The translations under genes were made by a program, and so were the position numbers. A model generated the notes under the pieces. It was not told where the DNA came from. It worked only from the letters and a program-made list of their open reading frames with translations, and made no database searches. From Pseudomonas viridiflava (lineage in GTDB: Bacteria; Pseudomonadota; Gammaproteobacteria; Pseudomonadales; Pseudomonadaceae), in assembly GCF_900582195.1 (NCBI RefSeq), contig NZ_UTHA01000001.1, positions 1 through 64,000 on the forward strand: a stretch of 64,000 nt of DNA, read 5' to 3'. Positions 1 to 9,731 of this stretch are shown piece by piece; the stretch's first letter is position 1, and each line of letters begins with the position of its first letter.

Positions 1-45
1 AACTTCAACCACTTGCGCTTCCGATCTCTCGTCAGCGGGAGGCGA

Positions 46-73
46 ATTCTACAGCGTTACACGCTGCTGTCAA
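46..73 (-). promoter_or_regulatory. Proximal rRNA operon promoter (P2-like), leftward
   Basis: On the minus strand there is a TTGACA -35 box (68-73) and a TAGAAT -10 box (46-51) separated by 16 bp, followed by a GC-rich discriminator (GCCTCCCGC). Together with a second promoter 147 bp upstream this is the usual arrangement in front of a Pseudomonas 16S rRNA gene, which would start beyond base 1. A GC-rich discriminator is the known hallmark of stringent (ppGpp/DksA) control. The rRNA gene itself is not visible. Confidence 0.75.
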
Positions 74-192
74 CACCTCTTTTTCAACTTCCTTTTTGGC
101 TTCGATAAACTGAAGCAACCCGCTGCCGAAACCTACATAACTCATTGAATCTCAAGGAGTTTTCCGTTTCGACTGCGCCGGAAGTGGGGCGA

Positions 193-220
193 ATTATAGA
201 CATCTGGAATTCGCCGTCAA
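193..220 (-). promoter_or_regulatory. Distal rRNA operon promoter (P1-like), leftward
   Basis: The minus strand carries a TTGACG -35 box (215-220), a 16-bp spacer and a consensus TATAAT -10 box (193-198), then a C-rich discriminator (TTCGCCCC). It lies 17 bp beyond the tyrS stop codon and points the same way as tyrS, so tyrS read-through would also enter the presumed rrn operon. I see no terminator between tyrS and this promoter. Confidence 0.75.
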
Positions 221-236
221 CACTTATTTTCAGAAA

Positions 237-1436
237 TCACTCAGCTTTCAGTGTGATACGCGCAAATGCCTTCTTGCCCGCCTGACAAACGTGGGTCGCA
301 CCCAGTACATATATAAAGGAGCGATCAACCACTTCGCCATCGACACGCACACCACCAGACGCCAATAGATCACGCGCTGCCGCTGAGTTCTTCACCAGCC
401 CCGCTTTATTAAGGACAGCTGCGATCGGCATGTCTTCAGCAGAGACTAACTCGATCTCCGGCAGATCATCCGGCAACTCACCATCCTTCATGCGGTTACC
501 TGCCGCACGATGAGCATTGGCCGCAGCCTCCTCACCATGGAAACGTGCGACGATCTCTTCCGCCAGTTTGATTTTGACGTCACGCGGATTGGCACCAGCC
601 TCTACATCAGCACGCAACGCATTGATCTCATCCATCGAGCGGAAGCTGAGAAGCTCGAAGTAACGCCACATCAAGGCATCCGGAATCGAAACCAGCTTGC
701 TGTACATGACGCCCGGCGCTTCCTGAATGCCGACATAGTTGCCCAACGACTTGGACATCTTCTTCACGCCGTCCAGACCTTCAAGCAGCGGCATGGTCAG
801 AATGCATTGAGCTTCCTGACCATAACCACGCTGCAACTCACGCCCCATCAGCAAGTTGAACTTCTGATCGGTACCACCCAACTCGACATCCGCACGCAGA
901 GCCACCGAGTCGTAACCCTGCACCAACGGATAGAGGAACTCGTGAATCGCGATTGGCTGATTGGTGGTGTAACGCTTGTCGAAGTCATCACGCTCAAGCA
1001 TGCGCGCGACGGTGTACTGCGAAGTCAGACGAATGAAGTCGGCCGGCCCCATCTGATCCATCCAGGTGGAGTTGAACGCGACTTCTGTTTTCGCCGGATC
1101 GAGAATCTTGAACACCTGAGTCTTGTAGGTCTCGGCGTTTTCCAGGACTTGTTCACGAGTTAGCGGCGGACGCGTTGCGCTCTTGCCGCTCGGATCACCG
1201 ATCATCCCGGTGAAGTCACCTATAAGGAAGATCACCTGATGCCCCAGCTCCTGGAACTGACGCAGCTTATTAATAAGCACGGTATGACCCAGGTGCAGAT
1301 CCGGGGCGGTTGGATCAAAACCAGCCTTGATACGCAGCGGCTGGCCGCGCTTGAGCTTCTCGATCAGCTCGGACTCGACCAATAGTTCTTCCGCACCACG
1401 TTTAATCAGCGCTAGCTGCTCTTCAACCGACTTCAT
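237..1436 (-). CDS. tyrS: Tyrosyl-tRNA synthetase
   Basis: Class I aminoacyl-tRNA synthetase that charges tRNA-Tyr in the cytosol. The 399-residue protein has the HIGH-type signature HLGH near residue 48, the KMSKS motif (residues about 226-230) and a C-terminal S4 RNA-binding domain ([17 protein letters not shown]). The KMSKS position and overall length fit the TyrZ-like TyrRS branch common in pseudomonads. I chose the ATG at 1436 (MKSVEEQ); an upstream in-frame start would add 19 residues that do not look like a synthetase. It is divergent from mepM and is followed directly by rRNA promoters. Confidence 0.96.
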   Translation of the reverse strand: MKSVEEQLALIKRGAEELLVESELIEKLKRGQPLRIKAGFDPTAPDLHLGHTVLINKLRQFQELGHQVIFLIGDFTGMIGDPSGKSATRPPLTREQVLENAETYKTQVFKILDPAKTEVAFNSTWMDQMGPADFIRLTSQYTVARMLERDDFDKRYTTNQPIAIHEFLYPLVQGYDSVALRADVELGGTDQKFNLLMGRELQRGYGQEAQCILTMPLLEGLDGVKKMSKSLGNYVGIQEAPGVMYSKLVSIPDALMWRYFELLSFRSMDEINALRADVEAGANPRDVKIKLAEEIVARFHGEEAAANAHRAAGNRMKDGELPDDLPEIELVSAEDMPIAAVLNKAGLVKNSAAARDLLASGGVRVDGEVVDRSFIYVLGATHVCQAGKKAFARITLKAE

Positions 1437-1471
1437 AACAGACCCGCAAGGCTCAGATTCAAAGGGAACCA

Positions 1472-1499
1472 ACCATACAAGATCGCGCACCAATTACAA
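1472..1499 (-). promoter_or_regulatory. Candidate sigma-70 promoter for tyrS
   Basis: On the minus strand TTGTAA (1494-1499) and TATGGT (1472-1477) are spaced 16 bp apart, 36 bp before the tyrS ATG. Each box matches four of six consensus bases. No T-box or other leader is evident in the remaining 212-bp divergent gap, and none is expected in this group. Confidence 0.4.
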
Positions 1500-1648
1500 G
1501 TTTTGCCCGGCGCACGGACACCAATCCACAGACGCGATGTCTGTAGACTTGCTTCAGAGATGATTTGGTTATATTTTATACAGTTATTTCATCTTCATCA
1601 TGTCATTCATCTTTTCCAATTCATCTTTTTTCAAAGTCAAAATTACCT

Positions 1649-3067
1649 ATGACCACTGAACCGTCTAAAGCGCCGCCGCTTTACCCGAAGACCCACCTAC
1701 TCGCTGCAAGTGGGATCGCCGCCCTTCTTAGCCTGGCTCTTCTGGTATTCCCTTCCAGTGATGTTGAAGCCAAAAAGACGACCCTGAGTCTTGAACTGGA
1801 AAGTCCTGCTGAACAACTGACACAAGATCAAGACGCCGCTGATGCGGCTCAAGCCACAAATGAGCCAGTAGCTTCACCGTTTGCACAAATTGAAAATACT
1901 GAAGAAGACGCTGCACAAACTGCAGATGCCGCACCTGCGCCAATTGCCGAAACGCCGAAAGCCCCCGGGCACCGTGAAGTCATCGTCGCCAAGGGCGATA
2001 CGTTGTCGACCTTGTTCGAAAAGGTCGGTCTGCCGGCCGCCTCCGTCCATGAAGTTCTGGCCAGCGACAAGCAAGCCAAACAGTTCAGTCAGCTCAAACA
2101 CGGCCAGAAACTCGAATTCGAATTGAACCCGCAAGGCCAACTGACCAGCCTGCACAGCAAGGTCAGCGACGTTGAAACCATTACCCTCAGCAAGAATGAC
2201 AGGGGTTACACCTTCAACCGAATCACCGCAAAACCTACCGTTCGCACCGCTTACGTCCACGGCGTGATCAATAGCTCGCTTTCGCAATCCGCAGCCCGTG
2301 CCGGCCTCTCCCATAGCCTGACCATGGATATGGCCAGCGTTTTCGGCTACGACGTCGACTTCGCTCAGGACATACGCCAAGGTGATGAATTCGATGTGAT
2401 CTACGAGCAGAAAGTGGTCAACGGCAAAGCAGTCGGCAATGGTCCGATCCTGTCTGCCCGCTTTACCAACCGTGGCAAGACCTACACCGCTGTGCGCTAT
2501 ACCAACAAACAAGGCAACAGCAGCTACTACACCGCCGACGGCAACAGCATGCGCAAGGCGTTCATCCGGACTCCGGTGGACTTCGCCCGTATCAGCTCGA
2601 AGTTTTCCATGGGCCGCAAGCACCCGATCCTCAACAAGATCCGCGCCCACAAAGGCGTTGATTACGCAGCGCCACGCGGTACGCCAATCAAGGCGGCCGG
2701 TGACGGCAAAGTACTACTGGCTGGACGTCGTGGTGGCTACGGCAACACGGTGATCATCCAGCATGGCAACACCTACCGCACGCTGTACGGCCACATGCAA
2801 GGCTTCGCCAAAGGCGTGAAGACTGGCGGTTCCGTGAAGCAAGGCCAAGTCATCGGCTACATCGGCACTACAGGCCTCTCGACCGGCCCACACTTGCACT
2901 ATGAGTTCCAGGTCAATGGCGTTCACGTCGACCCGCTGGGACAGAAGCTGCCAATGGCTGATCCGATTGCCAAAGCCGAACGTGCTCGCTTCCTTGCACA
3001 GAGCCAACCGCTGATGGCGCGCATGGATCAAGAGAAGGCCACCATGCTTGCTTCGAGCAAGCGTTAA
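1649..3067 (+). CDS. mepM: Murein DD-endopeptidase, M23 family (MepM-like)
   Basis: Periplasmic or membrane-anchored peptidoglycan hydrolase expected to cut D-Ala-mDAP cross-links and so allow wall expansion. A short cytoplasmic stretch is followed by one membrane segment (about residues 17-36), an acidic low-complexity linker, a LysM-like OapA domain (about 105-190) and a C-terminal LytM/M23 domain with the zinc ligands HxxxD (HKGVD, near residue 334) and HLH (GPHLHYEF, near residue 415). The start is the ATG at 1649 (MTTEPSK); upstream codons belong to the AT-rich promoter region (TATATTTTATAC at 1570-1581). It is 3 bp from anmK, so the two are probably cotranscribed. Confidence 0.88.
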   Translation: MTTEPSKAPPLYPKTHLLAASGIAALLSLALLVFPSSDVEAKKTTLSLELESPAEQLTQDQDAADAAQATNEPVASPFAQIENTEEDAAQTADAAPAPIAETPKAPGHREVIVAKGDTLSTLFEKVGLPAASVHEVLASDKQAKQFSQLKHGQKLEFELNPQGQLTSLHSKVSDVETITLSKNDRGYTFNRITAKPTVRTAYVHGVINSSLSQSAARAGLSHSLTMDMASVFGYDVDFAQDIRQGDEFDVIYEQKVVNGKAVGNGPILSARFTNRGKTYTAVRYTNKQGNSSYYTADGNSMRKAFIRTPVDFARISSKFSMGRKHPILNKIRAHKGVDYAAPRGTPIKAAGDGKVLLAGRRGGYGNTVIIQHGNTYRTLYGHMQGFAKGVKTGGSVKQGQVIGYIGTTGLSTGPHLHYEFQVNGVHVDPLGQKLPMADPIAKAERARFLAQSQPLMARMDQEKATMLASSKR

Positions 3068-4162
<1,095 letters not shown>

Positions 4163-4176
4163 ACATTACGCACAGC

Positions 4177-4212
4177 AAAACGCCGCAGAACCGTAAGGCC
4201 CTGCGGCGTTTT
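4177..4212. terminator. Bidirectional terminator between anmK and erpA
   Basis: A perfect 12-bp stem, AAAACGCCGCAG / CTGCGGCGTTTT, closes a 12-nt loop. It is flanked by A and T tracts so that it works for the converging anmK and erpA transcripts. Confidence 0.85.
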
Positions 4213-4233
4213 GTTATCTGAAGCGCGGTGCGA

Positions 4234-4584
4234 TCAGATCGAGAACGAAGACCCGCAACCACACGTCGTGGTGGCGTTCGGATTCTTGATCACGAAACGC
4301 GAACCTTCCAGACCTTCCTGGTAGTCCACTTCAGCACCGGCCAGGTACTGGAAGCTCATCGGATCGACCACCAGACTCACGCCTTCGCGCTCGACAATGG
4401 TGTCGTCCTCGGCTACATCCTCATCGAAGGTGAAGCCGTACTGAAACCCTGAACAACCGCCGCCCGTAACGAATACGCGCAGCTTCAAGCGATCATTCCC
4501 CTCTTCATCGACCAGGCTCTTCACCTTGTGCGCAGCACCGTGGGTGAATTGCAAAGCCGTGGGGGTGAAGGATTCGACGCTCAT
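4234..4584 (-). CDS. erpA: Iron-sulfur cluster insertion protein ErpA (A-type carrier)
   Basis: Carries and delivers Fe-S clusters to apo-targets. The 116-residue protein has the three conserved cysteines of A-type carriers: C44 in GGGCSGF and C108/C110 in the terminal TTCGCGSSF. The ATG at 4584 is preceded by GGGAGATAG as ribosome binding site. It is monocistronic, convergent with anmK. Its upstream region contains a candidate IscR site, described separately. Confidence 0.95.
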   Translation of the reverse strand: MSVESFTPTALQFTHGAAHKVKSLVDEEGNDRLKLRVFVTGGGCSGFQYGFTFDEDVAEDDTIVEREGVSLVVDPMSFQYLAGAEVDYQEGLEGSRFVIKNPNATTTCGCGSSFSI

Positions 4585-4631
4585 GCTGACTATCTCCCGG
4601 CGTTACGCCGCCATAATGCGTGATGACGCGC

Positions 4632-4665
4632 ATTATCCGCTTGTCCGAGAAAATCGGTCAACTAT
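4632..4665 (-). promoter_or_regulatory. erpA promoter overlapping a candidate IscR type 1 site
   Basis: On the minus strand TTGACC (4656-4661) and GATAAT (4632-4637) are 18 bp apart, about 47 bp before erpA. The -35 box lies inside a 25-bp segment (4641-4665) starting ATAGTTGAC. It agrees with the IscR type 1 consensus of enterobacteria at about 19 of 25 positions by my hand count. In E. coli erpA is under IscR control; that the same holds here is an inference. Confidence 0.5.
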
Positions 4666-4707
4666 TGTTACGGTATATCAATAAAGCCGACGAGCTGTTC
4701 ACAATGC

Positions 4708-4733
4708 AAAAAGGCCCTTTTACGGGCCTTTTT
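4708..4733. terminator. Terminator downstream of argC
   Basis: AAAAAGGCCC / GGGCCTTTTT forms a perfect 10-bp stem with a 6-nt loop. It lies 18 bp beyond the argC stop codon and is symmetric enough to act in both directions. Confidence 0.85.
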
Positions 4734-4751
4734 GCCATGCCGCTTAAAGTG

Positions 4752-5786
4752 TTACGGCAGCATACCGGCGTGGGAAAGACCGAAGCGCTCGTCCAGCCCG
4801 AACAGGATGTTCATGTTCTGCACCGCTTGGCCCGACGCGCCTTTGACCAGGTTGTCGATCACCGACAGTACCACCACCAGATCGCCATCCTGCGGGCGGT
4901 GAACGGCGATACGGCAGACGTTGGCGCCACGCACGCTACGGGTTTCCGGATGGCTGCCGGCCGGCATCACGTCGACGAACGGTTCGTTGGCATAACGCTT
5001 CTCGAACAGCGCCTGCAGATCCACTGAGCGATCAACCACTGTCGCGTAGAGCGTGGAGTGGATGCCACGGATCATCGGGGTCAGGTGTGGAACGAAGGTC
5101 AGCCCAACGTCCTTGCCGGCTGCGCGACGCAGACCCTGGCGAATTTCCGGCAGATGGCGGTGACCTTTCACCGCATAGGCCTTCATGCTTTCCGACGTCT
5201 CGGAGTACAACGAACCGACAGCCGCACCGCGACCGGCACCACTGACACCGGATTTGCAGTCGGCGATCAGACGCGAAGCATCCGCCAGACCGGCTTCAAG
5301 CAACGGCAGGAAGCCCAACTGCGTCGCGGTCGGATAGCAACCTGGCACAGCGATCAGGCGAGCTTTCTTGATCTGCTCGCGATTGACTTCCGGCAGACCG
5401 TAAACCGCCTCGTCCAACAGTTCAGGTGCACCGTGCGGCTGGCCGTACCATTTGGCCCACTCTTCAGCGTCTTGCAGACGGAAGTCTGCCGACAGGTCGA
5501 TGACCTTGGTGCCCGCCGCCAGCAATTCACCGGCCAATGCGTGAGCCACACCGTGCGGTGTCGCGAAGAACACCACGTCGCAAGCGCCCAGGGTTTTGAT
5601 GTCCGGTACGCTGAAGGCCAGGCCGTCGTAGTGGCCGCGCAGGTTCGGGTACATATCAGCCACGGCCAGACCGGCCTCGGATCGGGAAGTGATCACTACC
5701 ACTTCTGCCTGCGGATGCTGCGCCAACAGACGCAGCAGTTCGACACCGGTGTAACCCGTGCCGCCGACGATACCGACCTTGACCAT
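4752..5786 (-). CDS. argC: N-acetyl-gamma-glutamyl-phosphate reductase
   Basis: NADPH-dependent reduction of N-acetylglutamyl-5-phosphate to the semialdehyde in arginine synthesis. The 344-residue protein has the N-terminal Rossmann motif [10 protein letters not shown] (residues 5-14) and the catalytic cysteine C150 in VPGCYPTA. The start ATG at 5786 matches the family N-terminus (MVKVGIVGG). It stands alone between erpA and the divergent hemJ with its own promoter and terminator. Confidence 0.96.
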   Translation of the reverse strand: MVKVGIVGGTGYTGVELLRLLAQHPQAEVVVITSRSEAGLAVADMYPNLRGHYDGLAFSVPDIKTLGACDVVFFATPHGVAHALAGELLAAGTKVIDLSADFRLQDAEEWAKWYGQPHGAPELLDEAVYGLPEVNREQIKKARLIAVPGCYPTATQLGFLPLLEAGLADASRLIADCKSGVSGAGRGAAVGSLYSETSESMKAYAVKGHRHLPEIRQGLRRAAGKDVGLTFVPHLTPMIRGIHSTLYATVVDRSVDLQALFEKRYANEPFVDVMPAGSHPETRSVRGANVCRIAVHRPQDGDLVVVLSVIDNLVKGASGQAVQNMNILFGLDERFGLSHAGMLP

Positions 5787-5821
5787 AACCTGCCCTCAAA
5801 GAACCCACTGGAAAGCCGTCG

Positions 5822-5850
5822 ATAATAGGGGCCGCGCGGCCCTGCGACAA
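5822..5850 (-). promoter_or_regulatory. argC promoter with a palindrome in its spacer
   Basis: Minus-strand TTGTCG (5845-5850) and TATTAT (5822-5827) are spaced exactly 17 bp. The spacer contains the perfect 14-bp palindrome GGGCCGCGCGGCCC (5829-5842). It could be an operator, but GC-rich palindromes also arise by chance in this genome. Confidence 0.5.
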
Positions 5851-5919
5851 CCGCCAAGGTGACGTGCGGGCGCTCAAGCCTCTACTATCCGGCTTACCGT
5901 GAACCTGGAATAACTAAAA

Positions 5920-6348
5920 ATGCTCTATCTATGGATCAAAGCCTTCCACATTGTCAGCGTCGTTTGCTGGTTTGCCGGGCTGTTCTACCTGCCACGCCTG
6001 TTCGTTTATCACGCGCAAAGCGAAGACTCGATCAGCAAAGAACGCTTCAGCCTTATGGAACGCAAGTTGTATCGCGGCATCATGGGCCCGGCGATGATCG
6101 CCACGCTGATCTTTGGCGGCTGGCTGATTTACCTGAACCCGAGCCTCTTCAGCATGGGCGGCTGGATTCACGCCAAACTGACCCTGGTCGTATTGCTGAT
6201 CGGCTACCACCACATGTGCGGCGCGCAGGTAAAACGTTTTGCCCGTGGCGAGAACACCCGCAGCCATGTCTTTTATCGCTGGTTCAATGAAGTCCCGGTT
6301 CTGATATTGCTGGCTATCGTAATTCTGGTCGTGGTCAAGCCGTTCTAA
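5920..6348 (+). CDS. hemJ: Protoporphyrinogen IX oxidase HemJ
   Basis: Small inner-membrane protein (142 residues) of the HemJ/UPF0093 family, which oxidises protoporphyrinogen IX to protoporphyrin IX in haem synthesis. About four hydrophobic segments are visible (residues 7-27, 57-75, 84-102, 122-140). The conserved N-terminal histidine (KAFHIVSVV) and the MxxKLYRGIMGPAM stretch are typical. It is divergent from argC and 33 bp upstream of a nitronate monooxygenase-like gene that reads the same way. Confidence 0.88.
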   Translation: MLYLWIKAFHIVSVVCWFAGLFYLPRLFVYHAQSEDSISKERFSLMERKLYRGIMGPAMIATLIFGGWLIYLNPSLFSMGGWIHAKLTLVVLLIGYHHMCGAQVKRFARGENTRSHVFYRWFNEVPVLILLAIVILVVVKPF

Positions 6349-6381
6349 CTTCAACAAGTACAGATCCTTGGGGTACTCATA

Positions 6382-7350
6382 ATGTCGCTGCCCGCTCTGC
6401 TCGAACAACGTCTGCGTTTGCCTGTGGTGGCGGCGCCGATGTTCCTGATTTCCAACCCGGAACTGGTTCTCGCCTGCTGCCGCAACGGCGTGGTTGGCAG
6501 CTTTCCGGCTTTGAACCAGCGCGAAAGCAGCGGATTCAAAGCCTGGCTGGAACAGATCGAAGCGGGACTGGCGACGCTGGACAACCCGGCGCCGTACGCG
6601 GTGAACCTGATCGTGCATAACAGCAACCCGCGCTTGCAGGCGGACCTGAACATCTGCGTCGAACACAAAGTGCCGATCGTCATCACCAGCCTCGGCGCGG
6701 TGAAGGAACTGGTCGACGCGGTACACAGCTATGGTGGCCTGGTCTTCCACGACGTCACCACTCGCCGACATGCCGAGAAAGCCGCCGAAGCCGGTGTGGA
6801 CGGGTTGATTGCCGTGGCGGCCGGCGCCGGGGGCCATGCTGGCACCTGGAGTCCGTTTGCGCTGATCGCCGAGATCCGCCAGTTCTTCGATAAAACCCTG
6901 CTGCTTGCGGGATGTCTTAACCACGGTCATGAGATTCTAGCCGCACAGCTGCTCGGCGCGGATTTGGCCTACTTCGGTACGCGATTTATCGGCACCACCG
7001 AAAGTCATGCGCCTGACGCCTACAAGGAGATGCTGCTGACAGCCAAGGCTGCGGACATCATCCATACTCCAGCGGTGTCGGGAGTGCCGGCGAGTTTCAT
7101 GCGGCAGAGCCTGGAGGCAGCCGGTTTCGATATGGCTGCTCTGCAAGGCAAAGGCGAAGTAAATTTTGGTGACAAGCTCAAGCCGATCAGCGATGAAGCC
7201 AAAGCCTGGAAAACCGTGTGGTCGGCCGGTCAAGGCGTAGGGCAGATCGATGACCTGCCGAGCGTGGATCAATTGATCGCACGGCTGGATGCCGAGTATC
7301 GCCAGGCACAGGAACGCGCAGCACAACTACCGCAACGCTGGCCGCGCTAA
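6382..7350 (+). CDS. Nitronate monooxygenase family protein
   Basis: FMN-dependent TIM-barrel enzyme of the nitronate monooxygenase (formerly 2-nitropropane dioxygenase) family; such enzymes oxidise alkyl nitronates such as propionate-3-nitronate. The N-terminus LPVVAAPMFLISNPELV, the conserved histidine in FHDVTT, the glycine-rich AAGAGGHAGT and the flavin-phosphate region GADLAYFGTRFIGTTES support the call. At 322 residues it has the normal length. True substrate unknown. Confidence 0.82.
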   Translation: MSLPALLEQRLRLPVVAAPMFLISNPELVLACCRNGVVGSFPALNQRESSGFKAWLEQIEAGLATLDNPAPYAVNLIVHNSNPRLQADLNICVEHKVPIVITSLGAVKELVDAVHSYGGLVFHDVTTRRHAEKAAEAGVDGLIAVAAGAGGHAGTWSPFALIAEIRQFFDKTLLLAGCLNHGHEILAAQLLGADLAYFGTRFIGTTESHAPDAYKEMLLTAKAADIIHTPAVSGVPASFMRQSLEAAGFDMAALQGKGEVNFGDKLKPISDEAKAWKTVWSAGQGVGQIDDLPSVDQLIARLDAEYRQAQERAAQLPQRWPR

Positions 7351-7359
7351 GAAAAATCG

Positions 7360-7381
7360 GGCCAGCCCCACTGGGCTGGCC
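7360..7381 (+). terminator. Hairpin after the nitronate monooxygenase gene
   Basis: A perfect 9-bp stem GGCCAGCCC / GGGCTGGCC with a CACT loop lies 9 bp after the stop codon. It lacks a clear U tract (TTAC follows), so termination may be weak or the hairpin may stabilise the 3' end. Confidence 0.5.
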
Positions 7382-7428
7382 TTACACTGCTGACCTTTCA
7401 ATCCATTCGCGACAAGGATGCCTCGGCC

Positions 7429-8379
7429 ATGAGCGAACCCCGCTACAAGATCGTGTACGACGGAGCTCTACAGCCCGGTGTTGATATCACCACTGCCAAA
7501 CACAATCTGGCAGATCTGTTCAAAAGCGATGTGGCCGCGATCGAACGTCTGTTCAGCGGCCGCAGTGTCGCACTCAAGCGTGATTTGTCGCACAGCGATG
7601 CGCAGACCTATCTGCAAGCGCTGGGCAAAACCGGAATCGACGCACGCATCGAAGCAGACACGGCAATCGAGCTGAACCTGGCAGACGTCCATGAGCACTC
7701 CGCCGCTTTGGCCGAACCGGACTCGCCGTATGCACCGCCTCGCGCAAGCGTTGGCGAAAAACTGGCGGAGTTCGCCCCGCTCAAGCCCTTCAGCGTCGAA
7801 GGCCGGATCGGGCGCCTGCGCTTTCTGGCGTGGACAATGGTGCTGAGCCTGGTGACGCTGCCAATTGTTGGCGTGTTCGCTCTGCTGGCTCTGGGGCTGG
7901 TCGCGGGCGACTCCACTACCGGCCTGATCATCGGCGGAATCTTCGCTTTCTTCCTGTTTGTCGCTTTCCTGATCGTCAGCATTCTGTTCAGCGTCCAGCG
8001 TCTGCACGATATCGGCTGGTCGGGCTGGCTCTGGCTATTGAACCTTGTACCGTTCGTGGGCAGCTTCTTCCCGCTGGTGATCATGGTCGTGCCCGGCAAC
8101 ACCGGCGCCAACCGTTACGGCCCGCCGCCGCCGCCCAATAGCACCGCGGTAAAGGTATTGTGCTCACTGTGGATCGTGTTCTTAGCGCTGATCTTTGTCG
8201 GTGGAATGCTGGGCGGGATCTCCGCCATCCAGCAGGAATACGAAAACAATCTGGAAAGCAGCTACGAAAGTGGCTCGGTGACGACCGATGAAGTCGAAGT
8301 GGAGGTCGAAGCGCCAGCGGATTCCGCCGATGAAGCCGCCGAAGCAGCGCAGGCCCCTGTAGACTCTGCAAAAGAATGA
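7429..8379 (+). CDS. DUF805 membrane protein
   Basis: A 316-residue protein of unknown function. The first 80 residues form a soluble domain (YKIVYDGALQPGVD...). It is followed by a DUF805 membrane region with the typical entry GRIGRLRFLAWTM (about residues 124-136) and four hydrophobic segments (about 138-160, 165-188, 197-215, 243-265). The LHDIGWSGWLWLLNLVP stretch is a family signature. The tail is highly acidic and alanine-rich (about residues 280-316). AAGGA precedes the ATG. No role can be deduced from the neighbours. Confidence 0.75.
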   Translation: MSEPRYKIVYDGALQPGVDITTAKHNLADLFKSDVAAIERLFSGRSVALKRDLSHSDAQTYLQALGKTGIDARIEADTAIELNLADVHEHSAALAEPDSPYAPPRASVGEKLAEFAPLKPFSVEGRIGRLRFLAWTMVLSLVTLPIVGVFALLALGLVAGDSTTGLIIGGIFAFFLFVAFLIVSILFSVQRLHDIGWSGWLWLLNLVPFVGSFFPLVIMVVPGNTGANRYGPPPPPNSTAVKVLCSLWIVFLALIFVGGMLGGISAIQQEYENNLESSYESGSVTTDEVEVEVEAPADSADEAAEAAQAPVDSAKE

Positions 8380-8440
8380 ACAGCGCTCCCCGCCGTGACA
8401 CCCGCGTCGCTGGCGCGGAGCTGTTGCGATGGAGAATTGC

Positions 8441-9229
8441 ATGACCCGTTACGCTCTGATCACCGGCGCCTCAAGCGGCATCGGCCTGGCCATGGCCGAA
8501 GCACTGGCCCGGCGCGGCCGCAGCCTGATTCTGGTGGCTCGACAGCGTGATCAGCTGGAAAGTATTGCGATCGAGTTGACCCAACGCTTCGGTGTTGAGG
8601 TGCTGTTCCGCGCCTGCGATCTGGGCGAGCCGTTGCGTCTGTCCGGCTTCCTGCTGGAACTCGAAGAAGGTGATCGGCAGATCGACTTGCTGGTCAATTG
8701 CGCCGGTATCGGCACCTGCGGACCGTTCCTCGCGCAAGACTGGATGACCGAGCAGGATCTGATCGAGGTGAATATCCTAGCCCTCACTCGCTTGTGCCAC
8801 GCCATCGGTAACAGCATGGCGCTGCAAGGTGGCGGGCAGATTCTCAATGTCGCCTCGGTGGCCGCGTTCAATCCCGGACCATGGATGAGCACCTACTACG
8901 CCAGCAAGGCGTATGTGCTGCACTTCTCTGAAGCCTTGCGGGTTGAACTCAAACAAAGTGCGGTCAAGGTTTCGGTGCTCTGCCCCGGCCCGACCCGCAC
9001 GGCATTTTTCCGCACGGCACAGCTCAACAGCGACAAACTCAAAGACAGCAAACTAATGATGAGCCCCGAAGAGGTCGCGCTGTACACCGTACGCGCCCTC
9101 GACAAAAACCGCGCGATCATCATTCCCGGGCGACGCAACCGCTGGTTCGCATTCCTGCCGCGACTGGGTTCGCGCTGGCTCAACCGCACCATAGTCGGCA
9201 TGGTTAACAAAGCTTACTGCCCGCGCTAA
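8441..9229 (+). CDS. Short-chain dehydrogenase/reductase
   Basis: NAD(P)-dependent oxidoreductase of the classical SDR fold. It has the cofactor motif TGASSGIG (residues 8-15), NCAGIG near residue 88, the catalytic serine in NVASVAAF, and YxxxK in YYASKAY (about residues 151-157). The start is the ATG at 8441 with GGAG 6-9 bases upstream; an ATG at 8429 would consume that ribosome binding site. 262 residues. Substrate not predictable. Confidence 0.85.
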   Translation: MTRYALITGASSGIGLAMAEALARRGRSLILVARQRDQLESIAIELTQRFGVEVLFRACDLGEPLRLSGFLLELEEGDRQIDLLVNCAGIGTCGPFLAQDWMTEQDLIEVNILALTRLCHAIGNSMALQGGGQILNVASVAAFNPGPWMSTYYASKAYVLHFSEALRVELKQSAVKVSVLCPGPTRTAFFRTAQLNSDKLKDSKLMMSPEEVALYTVRALDKNRAIIIPGRRNRWFAFLPRLGSRWLNRTIVGMVNKAYCPR

Positions 9230-9286
9230 AGAATACGGACTCAACGCGGTACACTCGATTCAGCCCAAACAACGGAGAAAACAGCA

Positions 9287-9625
9287 GTGGATACTCTGTT
9301 CACCAAGATCATCAACCGGGAAATCCCGGCCAAGATCATTTACGAGGACGACCAGGTTCTGGCGTTCCACGACATCGCCCCTCAGGCACCAGTGCATTTC
9401 CTGGTGATCCCGAAGAAACCGGTGCGCACCCTCAATGATCTGACCGAAGACGACAAGGCACTGGCCGGGCATATCCTGTTCACTGCGCAGCGTCTGGCGC
9501 TGGAACTGGGCTGCGAGGAAGGTTTCCGCGTGGTGATGAACTGCAATGAGAAGGGTGGGCAAACTGTCTACCACATTCATATGCACGTACTCGGTCAACG
9601 GCAGATGAACTGGCCACCGGGTTGA
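9287..9625 (+). CDS. HIT family nucleotide-binding protein (HinT-like)
   Basis: Purine nucleoside phosphoramidase-type histidine triad protein of 112 residues. The triad motif HIHMHVLG lies at about residues 97-104 and DIAPQAPVHFLVIPKKP is the conserved core. The start is GTG at 9287 (MDTLFTKI) with GGAG ten bases upstream. It stands between an SDR gene and coq7 with no clear operon partner. Confidence 0.9.
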   Translation: MDTLFTKIINREIPAKIIYEDDQVLAFHDIAPQAPVHFLVIPKKPVRTLNDLTEDDKALAGHILFTAQRLALELGCEEGFRVVMNCNEKGGQTVYHIHMHVLGQRQMNWPPG

Positions 9626-9640
9626 TTGAAGACAGAATCG

Positions 9641-9661
9641 GTGGGAGCGCCCTGCTCCCAC
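9641..9661. repeat. Short REP-like palindrome
   Basis: GTGGGAGC / GCTCCCAC form an 8-bp dyad around GCCCT. The unit looks like a truncated version of the GTGGGAGCGAGCTTGCTC repeat found many times in this window. Confidence 0.6.
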
Positions 9662-9731
9662 ATGACCCAGCGCAAACCTTCCCCGGCCGATTCGGTTAAA
9701 CTGGCCGCCGAGATTCTTCCCGGAGGTCAGC

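Noticed and set aside
4228..4452. 74-codon plus-strand frame inside erpA
   Set aside because: Mirror of the erpA coding region, which has all A-type carrier cysteines.
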